In this document: piece by piece, positions 43,724-56,455 of the stretch
Layout: each line of letters starts with the position of its first letter
Position numbering within the stretch: position 1 is the first letter of the stretch
Assembly: GCF_030272615.1 (NCBI RefSeq)
Contig: NC_081413.1
Coordinates: forward strand, 141,827,872-141,891,871
Origin: Cryptomeria japonica
Lineage: Eukaryota > Streptophyta > Pinopsida > Cupressales > Cupressaceae
DNA length: 64,000 nucleotides
Reading direction: 5' to 3'
The notes under the pieces: generated by a model
Databases searched by the model: none
What the model was told of the DNA's origin: nothing
The model's input: only the letters and a program-made list of their open reading frames with translations
Translations under genes and position numbers: made by a program

Positions 43724-46685
43724 TGTCACGAACCATATTTACCTATAATTACTTATTTTGAATATGATGCTTATTTTATTTATTTATGAAATCGAAATGA
43801 AATGGAAATGGAATTTTTAGTGAAATAGATGATAATGAAATAGGAATTCAAATGAAATGAAAATATTTACATTACATTATTTATGTAAATGCAATTGAAT
43901 TGTTAGTATTATTTTTGTGAAACTAGGGATCATCATTGCTAATGAGCAATTGAGTGCAAGTGAATGGAGGAACAGGTGAACGCGACTGAAGGTGAGAACA
44001 TGGTTCAAGTAGAGTTGTTTTATCTCTTGGAATTTTCTATAATAGATGGGAATCTCTCACACCATATTATAATTTATCATCGAAATCTTGTAAAGATGGA
44101 GGATTTAAATGACTTTATTTGAGTGTTTGTTTAAATTGGAATGATGAATTTGGAATGAGTAGTTTTAATTGATAGATTGAGTTCAATGTTTATACATGTA
44201 ATTTGATGTTTGTATGTGCATCTTGTGAAATGGATTAAATATCGTGCTTATATTTACCCTTCTTGATTTATGATAATGATATATATAAACATATATATAT
44301 GTATATGTGTATATAAGGATATACATATACAAGTACACACACACACACACACACACATGCACACATATATATATACGTATATGAATTATATGATGTCTTG
44401 AAAAAAAAAAAAGATAATTAAATTTGAATTGATTTATTACTAGAGTTATCTTTATATATATATATATAATTATATGTATTATATATATGAGTTCGAATAA
44501 AAATTCGATCATACAAATATATATGTATGTACATGATTATTATATATGTAAATATATTGTTGAAATTAATTTATTTTGTTTTATGATAGATCATTATATA
44601 TATATATATATATGCATGAAAGCGACTTATTTGAAGGCAATCTATCCGATATGGTGGCAGGTTATCACTCCAAGTCATAGTCGACAAACCATGCATGATA
44701 TGAGGGAAGTCGACTTGGCATCGTAGACACTTAGAAACTATTGCAAAGTGAAATCGATATTAATCGACCATGCTGCAAATAAAACTTAGAGTTCAAGTTG
44801 AATATGGATTGATCGACGTGGCTAAAAAATGTTAGAATAAGCATCGCATGGTATGCAAACTAATCTGCATACCAACGACGGTGCATGGGAAGTTAACAAA
44901 CTACACTGATAGCAGTGGGAGTCGATAGTAATATCGACTAAGAAATTGCCTAGCCCACATAATAACACTAGAAATAATGAACTTAACAACTTCAGCAGTT
45001 TGGTGTCACGTAGTAGATAATGAATATCATTGCATGGAGAACACATAAGTGTTCAAAACCATTTAGGACTATGATGTTGCAGTTAAACAATGTGTGGTGT
45101 CACTTAGATACCAATAAATCAGTCCACCACTATGAGAGATTGGCTCCAAAATAGGAATTAATATAGATTTAGTCACTATATATATAGACTGTTGGTTATG
45201 GAGGAAAAACATGAGGGATAAATATGCATTAAATATAGATAATAGAATAAATAATAGAGATGATAGAATAGAGAATGGAGATGAAAACAACACAACAAAA
45301 GGAATTGTAAAACATAGAGGAAGAAAAGAATTGGAAATCTACAAGTGTTGCGGTCAGATCTAGAAGAAGAATTAGTGTTGAGCATCACAATTTTGGCATT
45401 GAATTTCAGAGGTAGGCTCTTAATTGAGCAATAGTTTATTATATATTTATAGAATAAGAATAAAATTATCTTGAGAATTGTTTATTTTAAATCACCAATG
45501 AAGAAAGAGTTAAACTTTGAATTAGTTTATGCATTAGAAGACATGATAATTCATTTTGAAATTTCATTTGAAGAAGCCATATAGGTATGTGCATTATGAA
45601 ATTTTGTCTTACTTAATACTCATGGAAAAATTACTGAATTTAGATAGTTGAATTCATTAATATGTAAATATACATACATGTGTTACACCTTAATTTAATT
45701 ATTGTCTTTGATTTACTTGAAAAGATAGAAGTGAAAGATGGTTCTCTTTTCGGATATATATTTGGTTATCCATGAAAGATTGTTTTCTTGCCATATATAA
45801 TTGGTTGTAAATGAAAGATTGTTTCCTTCTATATCTATTTAATGAAAGATTGTCCTCTTTAACATTGTATTTTTATCATGCAAGAAATAGGAAGCTAGAA
45901 TTAAAAAATTAAAGATTATCTTCTATATATTTATTCTAAGTTTCATATGAACATTAGAAAAGCTAGATATGCTTGTGTTTGTGGGAAAGTTACCTTCTGG
46001 GATTGGTATGTGGAATCATAGAGAGAATAGTTTTCTTTTCCAAACTAGATTTTATTGCTATGCATGGCATTATACTCGGTTGAGTGACTAATTGACCATT
46101 GAAATAGATGGATTTATTTATGCTTTCTACCATATCTTTGATTGATCTTGCTTGTTTATTAATGGAATTAAAAAATAGAAAATGCATGTATCATTCCAGG
46201 CACGCACCAAATTCCATCTTGTCTATCGAATTCTTTTTTCTAAGAAATTCATGTAGGGTTGGGTATTCTTGATTGACCGAGAATTATGGGGAAGTGTAAG
46301 CTTCAAGGTTGGGTGGAAAAAGCACCTAAATCTTGTTCTCATCTTCATTATAAAGATTGCATTGAAGATAGCTTGGATTGCAGATCAAAGGACACGTCTC
46401 ATCCTTTACTTTATATTTTAGTTGTTATTTGAACTTAAGGCATTAGAAAGGCCTAAGTATTGTATGTAGATATGATTGAGTTATTACAACATTTTCTTAT
46501 TGAATAAAGAATCTATATCTCCTTATAGAAATCTCGTGTTTATAATGATATCATCAGAAATGATCATTTAGAACTAAGGATGAAATAGTGGAAGTAAAGA
46601 AACTTATTTAAGGAATTATGAGTTTATTTAAGAATAAAGAGTATTACATTTTATTATTGAAATTAGAATGTTTTACGTCTTTACA
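43724..46685 (+). mobile_element. Gypsy-2 5' LTR
   Basis: Starts TGTCACGAACCATATTTACC and ends TTTACA, three bases before an initiator-Met PBS; length 2962 bp. It carries TA- and AC-rich microsatellites at 44281-44380 and 44450-44620. The start resembles the Gypsy-1 LTR start (TGTCA-AACC). No gene is seen; the ORF at 44183-44512 is a microsatellite translation. The 3' LTR does not match it beyond the first bases, so the assignment rests on the start, the end, the PBS and the downstream gag-pol. Confidence 0.75.
44281..44620 (+). repeat. Cluster of TA and AC microsatellites in the Gypsy-2 5' LTR
   Basis: An (AC)n run of about 11 units at about 44334-44357 is surrounded by ATAT-rich tracts, with further TA tracts at about 44453-44490 and 44595-44612. 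Confidence 0.9.
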
Positions 46686-46688
46686 TTT

Positions 46689-46706
46689 TGGTATCAGAGT
46701 GCTAGG
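46689..46706 (+). promoter_or_regulatory. Gypsy-2 primer binding site (initiator Met)
   Basis: TGGTATCAGAGTGCTAGG matches the plant initiator-Met PBS TGGTATCAGAGC for 11 of the first 12 bases and continues with a T-arm-like GTTTGAAAC. Confidence 0.88.
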
Positions 46707-46717
46707 TTTGAAACACT

Positions 46718-47880
46718 ATGGCCTATGACCATTACGATAAAGAAACATTCCTTGATATAGGAATTGTTGAATTGCAATGGGTTATAGAACTACTAGAGAT
46801 GGATCTAGCAATGCGAATGAAAGACTTGACTAGATTCCCAATCTCTTGAATCGGTAGAATGCTAGGATGGATGGAATTGAACAAAAAGTTTGAAGGGTTG
46901 GTCAGGTTCGAAATGAACAACCTCGACAAGATGAGCAACCTATAAATAAAATTCCTAGATCTGAGGAACAACCTGATCATTGAGCTAGGATTGAAGGGGA
47001 GATAGCCAAAGACTTGAAAAGGATAGCCCCACCGAAGTTATATGGTAAGACCATTGGTGATGGTGTTGAAGCTTGGGTAATTGAGATGAAGAAGTATTTT
47101 GAACTTTGTAACATGTCCAATGAAACTAAAGCAATATGGGTTGCTTATCAGCTTACTGGAGAAGCTATGACATGGTGGGACAATGAGAAATCTGAAAAGA
47201 AGTTACAGCCTGGTGATATTACTTGGGAACTATTTTTGCAATCATTTAGGAAGAGGTGGATTCCTCAGTTATTTTTTGACAAGAAGATGACTGAATTCTA
47301 GAATCTGACGCAAGGTGGTATGATAGTTACTCAATAGTGGGAGAAATTCACCAACCTCCTAAAGTATGTTCCATAGTACCAAATGGATGAATGATTCTGC
47401 ATTCAAAAATTCATCTTGGTTTTGAGGACTCACATTGGAGAAAAAGTGGATATTCATAATCCATTAACTATGGATGAAGTTTTTGAGAAAGCAACTAAAC
47501 AGGAACAAAAGTTGCAACAGTTGGAAAATTTCTGAAAGAATGTGAATACCAAACTAGATTTTGGGAATAGGAATTTTTAAAATAATGATCAATAGAAAGG
47601 CAACCGACAGATAAGGAATCTGAAAAGAGGACCTAACACTCAGGAGAAAGGAGGAGTGAATCAGTGTGGAAACAAGAAAGTGAATTGTAACGCCAACTTC
47701 ACTAATCCCAATACTAGGTGGAACTTTGACAGGAATGGATCTGGTAGACACCTAGGACCTAGAGATGGATGTTACAACTATGGGGGAAATCATTATACTT
47801 CAAACCATCCACAATGTTCTACAGCTCAAAGAGGAGGAAATCAACAAGGAGCTTCACAAAATTAGATTCATGCAACGGTT
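46718..47880 (+). pseudogene. gag: Gypsy-2 gag, decayed
   Basis: ATG at 46718 (MAYDHYDKETFLDIG) opens the first gag frame about 30 bp after the LTR. A TGA near 46848 and further breaks follow. The core at 47014-47301 reads YQLTGEAMTWWDNE and FRKRWIPQLFFDKKMTEF, close to the Gypsy-1 gag. The zinc knuckle at about 47768 reads CYNYGGNHYTSNHP: its second Cys is Tyr and its last Cys is not in place, so it is damaged. Several TAG codons replace Gln/Trp codons. Confidence 0.85.
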
Positions 47881-47919
47881 GACAATCGTTAGGCTAATTT
47901 TTAGGCTTCACCTATCCAG

Positions 47920-48546
47920 ATGACGGGTAAGCTTTTTGGTCAATCAGTTTCTATTTTGATATATACAGGAGCTATTGAATGCTTTATTGATCCTAAAGTA
48001 GTTTCTAGATTATCTATTAGACCTGGTTATATGTCAAATGCATGGATGGTTCAATATGGAAATCGAGCAGAGAAGAGGGTAGATTCATGTCTATTTTGTA
48101 GTGATTTAGAGCTTCCTAGTTTCCAAACTCAAGTTAATCTATATGTGGCACCACTAGGATTGTATGATGTAATCTTAGGTATCAATTGGTTAAATGAGCA
48201 CAAAGTTGTAGTAAACTATGAGGATAAGGTTGTTAGTTGTATAGATGATTTTGGAAATCTGGTTGAGATTCTTAGGTCTCAAAGGCCTCTTGAATTGAGA
48301 CACATCTCAGCTATGCAAATTAAGAAAGCCCAAAGGAAGGGATGTTCCATATTTTCTATCATTGTAAGTGACTTGGATAATACCAAGAAAAGCCCTAAGG
48401 GTTATCCAGTTCTCAAAGAGTTCCTAGATGTTTTTCAAGAAGACCTTACTAGGTTACCACCAGAAAGGGAATTTGATTTCATTATAGAACTCTTACCTGG
48501 AACTAAGCCACAATCCAAGGCTCCATACAAAATGACTACCACATAA
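47920..48546 (+). pseudogene. pol: Gypsy-2 protease and linker
   Basis: A 208-codon open frame. The active site reads ILIYTGAIECFID, where the family has D-T-G, so the catalytic Asp is replaced by Tyr. The C-terminal signature YVAPLGLYDVILGINWL is kept. The frame goes on into the RT start (PEREFDFIIELLPGTKP) and stops at TAA 48544. Confidence 0.88.
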
Positions 48547-49750
48547 TTGTATGAGCTTAAGGATCAATTGTAGGAGTTTCTTAGACAAGGTTTCATAAGA
48601 CCTAGTGTATCTCTATGGGGTGCACCAGTAATCTTCATGAAGAAGAAAGATGGTACCTTGAGATTATATATTGACTATAGGATTCTAAACAAGGTAACCA
48701 TTAAGAACATATATCATTTGCCTAGGATAGATGAGTTATTTGATCAAATGAAGGGTGCTACAATATTCTCTGAGATCGATCTTCGATCAGGTTACCACTA
48801 GTTGAGGATTAAAGATGAGGATATTCCTAAGACAACATTTCAAATTCGGTATGGACACTATGAGTTCACTATAGTACCTTTTGGTTTAACCAATGCCCCA
48901 CCAACGTTTATGAACCTTATGAACAACATTTTTAGAGACTACCTAGATGATTTTGTGCTTATATTCATTGATGACATATTGATTTATTCCAAAAATGAAG
49001 AGGAACACAAGAAGAACTTAAGGATAGTTTTGCAATGATTAAGGGATCCAAAGCTTTTTGGAAAATTTTTGAAGTGTTCTTTCTTTCAAAAAAAGGTGCA
49101 CTAATTAGGTCATGTTATATATGCAGAAGGAATCTCAGTTGATCCTGCAAAGATAGAGGCAATTGTAGATTGGCCAACACCTCAGAGTGTTATAGAGGTC
49201 AGAAGTTTTATGGGTCTTGTAGGATACTACAGGTAGTATGTGGAAGGTTTTTCTAGAATAGCAACACCTATTACTTCTCTTCAGAAGAAGGGAAAGAAAT
49301 TTAAGTGGACTAAGAAGTGTGAAGAGTCATTTCAGCTCTTGAAGCAAAAAATGACAACAATGCTAGTCTTGACTATACCAGATCCTAATGGAAACTTCAC
49401 AGTGATTACAGATGCCTCAGGTGAAGGTGTAGGAGTAGTGTTAATGTAGGAAGGAAAGGTGGTTTCTTTTGAGTCTATTAAAATGAAGCAATATGAATTG
49501 AACTATGCACAACATGACTTAGAGCTCTTAGCTATTATTCATACATTACAATTGTGGAGGCATTACCTTCTCGAGAAGGCATTTGAGCTAAAGACGGACC
49601 ACTTAGACCTAAAATATATCTTTACACAACCTAATCTTAATGCAAGATAGAGAAGGTGGCTTGAATTCCTAAGTGATTATAATTTTGGTATTGAATATAT
49701 CAGAGGAAAGGAAAATAGGGTAGCAGATGCTCTTAGCAGAATAAGACATC
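48547..49750 (+). pseudogene. pol: Gypsy-2 reverse transcriptase and RNase H
   Basis: The frame continues with stops: [32 protein letters not shown] followed by TAG near 48800, then the open frame 48802-49038 with [16 protein letters not shown] and the catalytic FIDDILIYS (about 48965). After more breaks (TGA near 49036, TAG near 49102 and 49234), RNase H motifs appear: VITDASGEGVGVVLM, then TAG near 49447, KTDHLDLKYIFTQPNLNAR and NRVADALSR at about 49720. All RT catalytic Asp residues are still encoded. Confidence 0.9.
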
Positions 49751-51210
49751 TATCTGCTATGTTTACTACAAGGTCAAACTTGAAGCAACAAGTGTTGTAG
49801 AATCTTTCTAAAGATGAGCATTACCTAAGGGTTGAGCAATCCTTGGGAGTAGATCCTTCAGATCATCGATTTGATGGATATGAGTTGGACCCTGATGGTA
49901 TTTTGAGATACCAAAGAAGGATGTATATTCCTAAAGGTGAAGACTTAAGGAAATTAATATTACATGAGGTGCACAATACACCTTATTCAAGACATCCTGG
50001 AGTGACAAAGATAGTAGCTGAATTGAGATCTTTGTATTTTTGGCCTAAACTCAGGAAAGAGGTGATAGAGTATCTGGTATAGTGTTTGGAATGTCAGCGA
50101 GTGAAAGATGGGCATGTTCATCTGGAGAGACTTTTGTTTCAACATGTCATACCAGAGTATAAGTGGCAAGTAATCAGTATGGATTTTATCCAGGGATTAC
50201 CTATGAGCAAAAATAAGCATGTTACCATCTTAGTAGTTGTGGATAAATTCACAAAATTTACACATTTCATACCTAGAAATCTCAATGATGAATCATTTAT
50301 TCTTGCAAAGAAATTTGTGCAAGAAATATTCCAATTGCATGGTGTACCAAAAACCATTATTTTAGATAGGGATACCAGGATGACATCTAGATTTTGGACA
50401 ACATTGAATGCAACTTTGGGAACTAGACTGAACTTTAGTTTAGCATATCATCCTCAGGCTGATGGCCAAACAAAAAGGGTTAATTAGGTTGTGGAAGATA
50501 TTTTACGGATGTATTGCATGGATCAGCAGTACAAGTGGGAGGAGTATTTGCCTTTGGTTGAGTTTGCATATAATAACTCATTTCATGCATCTTTAAGGAT
50601 GGCACCTTTTGAGGCACTCTATGGACAAAAATGTCACACACCCATTAGCTAGGATAGAATGGAAGATATGATCATTATTGGTCCTAATTTTCTCAAGGAA
50701 ATTGATGAGCAGATGAAGTTGATCAGGACAAGATTGAAAGAGGTAGTCGATAGACAAAAAAACTATGCTGATAGAAACAGGACTTTCAAAAAGTTTGTTG
50801 CAGAAGATAAAATCTTTTTGAGGGTCAAGCCTCATAAGAGCTCTATCTCATTTGGGAAATCATCAAAGTTGGCACCAAGATATGTGGGACCCTTTGATGT
50901 GTTGGAAGTTATTAATCCAGTTGCTTATAGATTAGCTTTACCACCCGCTCTAGCTCAAATCCATAATGTTTTCCATGTTTCTTTGTTGAAACTTTATCAT
51001 CCTGATGCATCTCATATTCTTGATTGGTGATCTTTACAAATACAGGATCAAGGGGTGGTGCTAGTGGAGCCCATCTGAATCCTAGATCAATGTAGCATGA
51101 AGATACGTAGCAAATATTTCATTCAGTATAAGGTCCAGTAGGACCAATATGCTGGGATAGTGCTACATGGGAGGATGTTGAGATGATTGACCATCATTTT
51201 CCTCATTTGC
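49751..51210 (+). pseudogene. pol: Gypsy-2 integrase with chromodomain remnant
   Basis: H2C2 region: HNTPYSRHPGV and CLECQR (His of the usual GH changed to Arg-His context), with a TAG near 50080. Core: MDFIQGLP, LDRDTRMTSRFW and ADGQTKRVN; the last has Lys where the catalytic Glu of DGQTER stands in Gypsy-1, consistent with a G-to-A change of GAA. The C-terminal part ([15 protein letters not shown] and [14 protein letters not shown]) is open to 51030. A chromodomain remnant follows out of frame, ending ATWEDVEMIDHHFPHL at about 51205. This supports the Tekay/Del group. Confidence 0.88.
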
Positions 51211-51400
51211 TTTCTTAGAGTAGTATTTCCTTAGTGCATGAGATACCTTGGTACTCTGATTTGATTTACATACAACTTGGATAGCATGGATGCTATTGTT
51301 ATTGTTTATGTTTTGATTTAAGACTATGATATATGGTTAATATTCTATGATAATATGTGCTTATTAATAGATAATAAGACATCAAGACGATGTCTCTTCC

Positions 51401-51413
51401 AAGTGGGGAAGGA
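51401..51413 (+). promoter_or_regulatory. Gypsy-2 polypurine tract
   Basis: AAGTGGGGAAGGA directly before TGTCACAAACCATATGG. It differs from the Gypsy-1 tract at one base. Confidence 0.88.
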
Positions 51414-52675
51414 TGTCACAAACCATATGGGTATGTGCACCAAGTTGTGGTACCAAAAGGGGGTCTTAAGATGCCACTTTTTTTCTGAAATCAGCAAAGT
51501 CTGAACTTCAATGATAATTGAACCTAATTACACTCGAAATTTGAAGATGCAACAACAACAAGAGTCACAGTGCTTTGAGTCTACTTTCTAAACTACTAAT
51601 TTGTTTTGAAAATGGTGGAGATTAAGGGCTTCAAAAAGGGAGGCCACAAAAAATGGTCCTATTTTTTATGCAAAAAACATAACATAGCATTTGTTGTGGC
51701 CCCCCTAAAATGTTAACTTTTTTTTGAATTTTTAAAATCACTTCAGTGAGAAATTAGCTAACACCTTGTAGTTTATGCCAGATTTTTCAGCTAATTTTTT
51801 AATGAGTATATGATTTTTTACTAATTTTCGAAGTGGACACATCCTAAAAAACAGAAATTTGAGCATGCTCCCCCCTAAAATCATTGAAAACTAATCAAAA
51901 ATCAAAAATCAAAACTTTTTTTTCTTAAATTGTGTAGAATGGAGTCTAGTTTCTAAAAAATGTAAGTTTTTTCAAAATCAGATGAACGTGTAAAAATCTA
52001 TACCCAAAATAGTGCATGTTGGTTTTTGACAAAAAACGGACACACTAACAAAAGAAATTATAGATGAAAGACTTTAAAAAAATCAAAATTTAAAATAAAT
52101 TACATTGTTGGATAGCTAAGAGGGAGCTCAAGTTTACCATGGTATTTTTTTTAACTTCATTGAAACACGTGCAAACCTAACGGAGAGCACGAACAAAAAT
52201 ATGTCAAAATTTTCAATGCTCTGATAAAAACACGTCTATAGACTAAAATTGTTGTCCAAACCTTTGGGTTGGATGCCCAAGGAAAATCCAACCCATAGGT
52301 TTGGTGTTTCCCAAACCGGTTCATTTGGCACATGCCAAATATGGTCCATATTCCACATTTGGCACACTCCAAATAGGGAGAGCGCCAAATATGTACATAG
52401 AAACCCCCATCTTACCTCTCCCTTCTTTATCTACCTTCCCTCGTAGTTCCATCTCTCTCTATGAACTAGATCTCATATTCTCTCTCTCCCCTTACCTCTT
52501 CTCGGGCTCTTCATTCTTATAGATACATAATCTTCTTTGTCCCTCCACTCTCTAGCTCTCACAATTCCCTTATTCTCCTATCCCTCAAGCTATCTCCCTC
52601 TCCATCCTTACACCCATCTAATTCCCTCTCTCACCTCTTTCCCTTGGTTTCTTCCTCACTCCCTCCCCTCTCTAG
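51414..52675 (+). mobile_element. Start of the Gypsy-2 3' LTR or a replaced 3' end
   Basis: Begins TGTCACAAACCATATGGG right after the polypurine tract, matching the 5' LTR start TGTCACGAACCATAT, then departs from it completely. I see no matching LTR end in the window. Contents: poly-T/A patches; 52240-52400 with nested complementary phrases (GGGTTGGAT with ATCCAACCC, and repeated TTTGGCAC/GCCAAAT words); 52405-52675 pyrimidine-rich. No gene seen. It could be the 3' LTR of a different subfamily, or a recombination or insertion just inside the LTR. Confidence 0.5.
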
Positions 52676-53370
52676 GTGCTAAGGAGTATTAGGACACCAT
52701 ATGACCCCTTAGGACACAATATGACCCCTAACGACACCTAAGGTGTCAAATGGTGTCCTAAGGAGTCATAGGACACCATATGACCTCTTAGGTTACCATA
52801 GGACCCATAAAGACACCATATGTTGTCCTCATTAGTCATAGGACACCATATGACCCCTTAGGACACCATACAACCCATAACAACACCATATGGTGTCTTA
52901 ATTGGTCATAGGACACCATATGATCCCTTAGGTGTCATTAGGGGTCATATTGTGTCCTAAGGGGTTATATGGTGTCATATGACCCCTTAAAACACCATAT
53001 GACCCCTTAGTACACCATATGGTGTCAATATGGTTCGTATGTTGTCCTATGACCTTTTAGGACACCATATGACCCCCTAGTACACCATATGAGATCAGTA
53101 TGGTCTTATGGTGTGTGATGATCCCCTAGGACACCATATGACCCCTTAGGACACCATACAACCCATAATGACAACATAAGGTGTCCTAAGGGGTCAGATG
53201 GTGTCTTAAGGGGTCATAACACACCATATGACCTGTTAAGACACAATATGATCCCTAACGACACCTAAGGGGTCATATGGTGTCCTATGACCCCATAAGA
53301 CACCATATGACTCCTTAGGACACCATATGACTCCTTAGGACACCATATGACACCATAAAACCCATAACAT
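52676..53370. repeat. Two-way 20-bp satellite, first block
   Basis: The word ATATGACCCCTTAGGACACC and its reverse complement both occur many times, often head-to-head, with variants such as CCTAACGACACC. The start is at about 52676, directly after the pyrimidine-rich tract. The block ends where a reversed LTR begins. Confidence 0.93.
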
Positions 53371-54201
53371 TGTTTATCAACAATTACTTATTTATAAACA
53401 ATTTCTAACCGCTTAATCTCCTTGATCACACTTCCCATGATCAATCTTAGCCATCAGATCTTCAAACTTGACTAGGTTCCATGTATTTTTCGATCTAAAA
53501 ATGTTTTACCTCACCTTGGAACTTGCATTCCTTCCTTGGAACTTGTGCTAGGTTATTGCGGTTTAATCTATGTTGTGGATCTTCCTCCTGTATTTTCCAT
53601 GTCGTCGATCCTCAACAAACTTTTTGCATGACAAACCAATCATCTGATCAACTTCAACTCATCAGCATCCTTCATTAAATAATGCTTTTATCCATCCAAT
53701 GCAATCTATTATAACTCAGTTGTTACTTGGTTAATACTGAACTTCGCTCAATAGACATTCTACCTTATTTAACCAATATCGATAACCTTAGGGTTTACTG
53801 ACTAGGTGCCTTAGGGTTTACCAACTAGGTTCCTTGCTCGGTGACATAATACAATAGTAAACTTATAATCAACAACATGTGTAGGATATCAAAACAATCA
53901 AAACAACATGATCTCATCATTGTCTAACTTGGTAATAGTTGCCCATTGAATAACTTATATCTCCCATTTATTATCACATTCTTTTTGTGTCACTTACCGA
54001 CCTCCTAATACTCATCAACACATACTTTTCAAGATATGGCAACATCATACCGAATCAGAACATCAATTTCTTGACATCAATGACAAAACAATATTATTAA
54101 GACAGTAATCATCCTTCTTCAGTTATATCAATAATCTCCAACAACCTTCTCAATATCCTTATTGAAATGCCAACAATATCCTTTCTATTGTAATGCCAAC
54201 A
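53371..54201 (-). mobile_element. Copia-type LTR, reversed, inserted in the satellite
   Basis: On the minus strand it begins TGTTGGCATT, then after about 120 bases TTGTCATTGATGTCAAG, like the solo LTR at 25649, and ends GATAAACA. Length is about 831 bp, with no cytosine-rich end motif. A clear 5-bp duplication was not found (AACAT on the left, ATAGG on the right), so either the ends are degraded or the borders are off by a few bases. TGCCAACAAT is repeated near the right end (54171 and 54194). Confidence 0.6.
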
Positions 54202-56455
54202 ATAGGACACAATATGACCCCTGACAACACTATGACCCTTAACAACCCCACATTGTGTCCTAAGGGGTCATATGGTGTCCTAACAGGTCATATAGTGTCA
54301 TATGACCCCTTAGGACACCATATAACCCCTTACATATCGTTAAGGTTTACATTGTGTCCTAAGGGATCATATAGTGTCCTATGACCACTTAGGACACTAT
54401 ATGACCCCTTAGGACATCATATGGTGTCATTATGGGTCATCTGGTGTCCTAAGAGGTCATATGGTGTCTTAAGGGGTCATAACACACCATATGACCTGTT
54501 ACGACATAATATGATCCCTAATGACACCTAAGGGGTCATATGGTGTCCTATGACCCCATAGGACACCATACAACCCATAACGACACCATATTGTGGCCTA
54601 AGGGGTCATATGGTGTCCTAAGGGGTCATAGGACACCATATGACCCCTTATGACACCATACAACCCATAACGACACCATATTATGTCCTAAGGGGTCATA
54701 TGGTGTCCTAAGGGGTCATAGGACACTAGATGACCCCTTAGGACACCATGTGATCCATTAGAACACCATATAGTGTTGTTATGGTTCATATGGTGTCCTA
54801 AGGGGTCATATGGTGTCCTAACGGGTCATACAGTATCCTATGACCCCTTAGGATATCATATAACCCCTTATGTGTCATTAGGGTTCACATTGTGTCCTAA
54901 GGGGTCATATGGTGTCCTATTACCCCTTAAGACACCATATAGTGTCATTATGGGTCATATGGTGTCCTAAGTGGTCATTAGGTGTCTTATGATCCCATAG
55001 GACACAATATGACCCCATAGGACACCATATGATCCATAATGACAACATAAGGTGTCCTAAGGGGTCATAACACACCATATGACCCATTAAGACATAATAT
55101 GATCCCGAACGACACCTAAAGGAGCATATGTTGTCCTAAGGGTTCATAGGACACCATATGACCCCTTAGGACACCATAAAACCCATAACAAAACCATATT
55201 GTGTTGTAAGGGGTCATATGGTGTCCTAAGGGGTCATAGGAAATAATATGACCCCTGACGACACTATGACCCTTAACAACCCCATATTGTGTCCTAAGGG
55301 GTCATAGGACACCAGATGACCCCTTAGGACACCATGTGACCCCTTAGGACACCATGTGACCCCTTAGAACACAATATAGTGTCTTTATGGGTCATACGGT
55401 GTCCTAACGGGTCATATAGTGTCATATGACCCCTTAAGACACCATATAATACCTTACACATCGTTAGGGTTCACATTGTGTCCTAAGGGATCATATAGTG
55501 TCCTCTGACCCCTTAGGACACTATATGACCCCTCTAGACACCATATGGTGTCATTATGGGTCGTATGGTGTCCTAAGGGGTCATATGGCGTCTTAAGGGG
55601 TCATATGGTGTCTTAAGGGGTCATAACACACCATATGACCCGTTAAGACACAATATGATCCCTAACGACACCTAAGGGGTCATATGGTGTCCTATGACCC
55701 CATAGGACACCATATGACCCATTAGGACACCATATGACCCCTTAGGACACCATACAACCCATTACGACACCATATTGTGTCCTAAGGGGTCATAGGATGC
55801 CATATGACCCCTTACAACACCATATTGTGTCCTAAGGGGTCATAGGACACTAGATGACCCCTTAGGACACCATGTGACCCCTTAGAACACCATATAGTGT
55901 TGTTATGGGTCATATGGTATCCTAAGGAGTCATATGGTGTCCTAATGGGTCATATAGTGTCATATGACCCCTTAGGACACCATATAACCCCTTACATGTC
56001 GTTAGGGCTCACATTATGTCCTAGGGGATCATGTAGTGTCCTATGACCCCTTAGGAAACTATATGACCCCTTAGGACACCATATGGTGTCATTATGGGTC
56101 GTATGGTGTCCTAAGGGGTCATATGGTGTCTTAAGGGGTCATAACACACCATATGACCCGTTACGACACAATATGATCCCTAACGACACCTAAGGGGTCA
56201 TATAGTGTCCTATGACCCCATAGGACTCCATATGACCCCTTAGGACACCATATGACCCATAACAACACCATATTGTGTTAGACGGGGTCACATGGTGTCC
56301 TAAGGGGTCATAGGACACAATATGATCCCTTAGGACACCATGTGACCCCTTAGAACACTATATAGTGTCGTTATGGGTCATATGGTGTCCTAAGGGGTCA
56401 TATGACATCCTAACGGGTCATATAGTGTCCTATGACCCCTTAAGACACCATATTG
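54202..56455. repeat. Two-way 20-bp satellite, second block
   Basis: Continuation of the same array over about 2.25 kb. Longer composite units of several hundred bases recur (for example the phrase CATAACACACCATATGACC at about 54478, 55068, 55622 and 56140), so there is a higher-order structure. The ORFs at 54193 and 54773 are translations of the repeat (GSYGVL) and are not genes. Confidence 0.93.

Noticed and set aside
44183-44512. 109-codon Ile/Tyr/Val-rich minus-strand ORF that looks membrane-spanning
   Set aside because: It translates TA and AC microsatellites.
54193-54970. ORFs with repeated GSYGVL peptides
   Set aside because: They are translations of the 20-bp satellite word.
52676-56455. 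CRISPR-like appearance of regular 20-bp repeats
   Set aside because: There are no unique spacers of constant length, the word occurs in both orientations, and the context is a plant genome.
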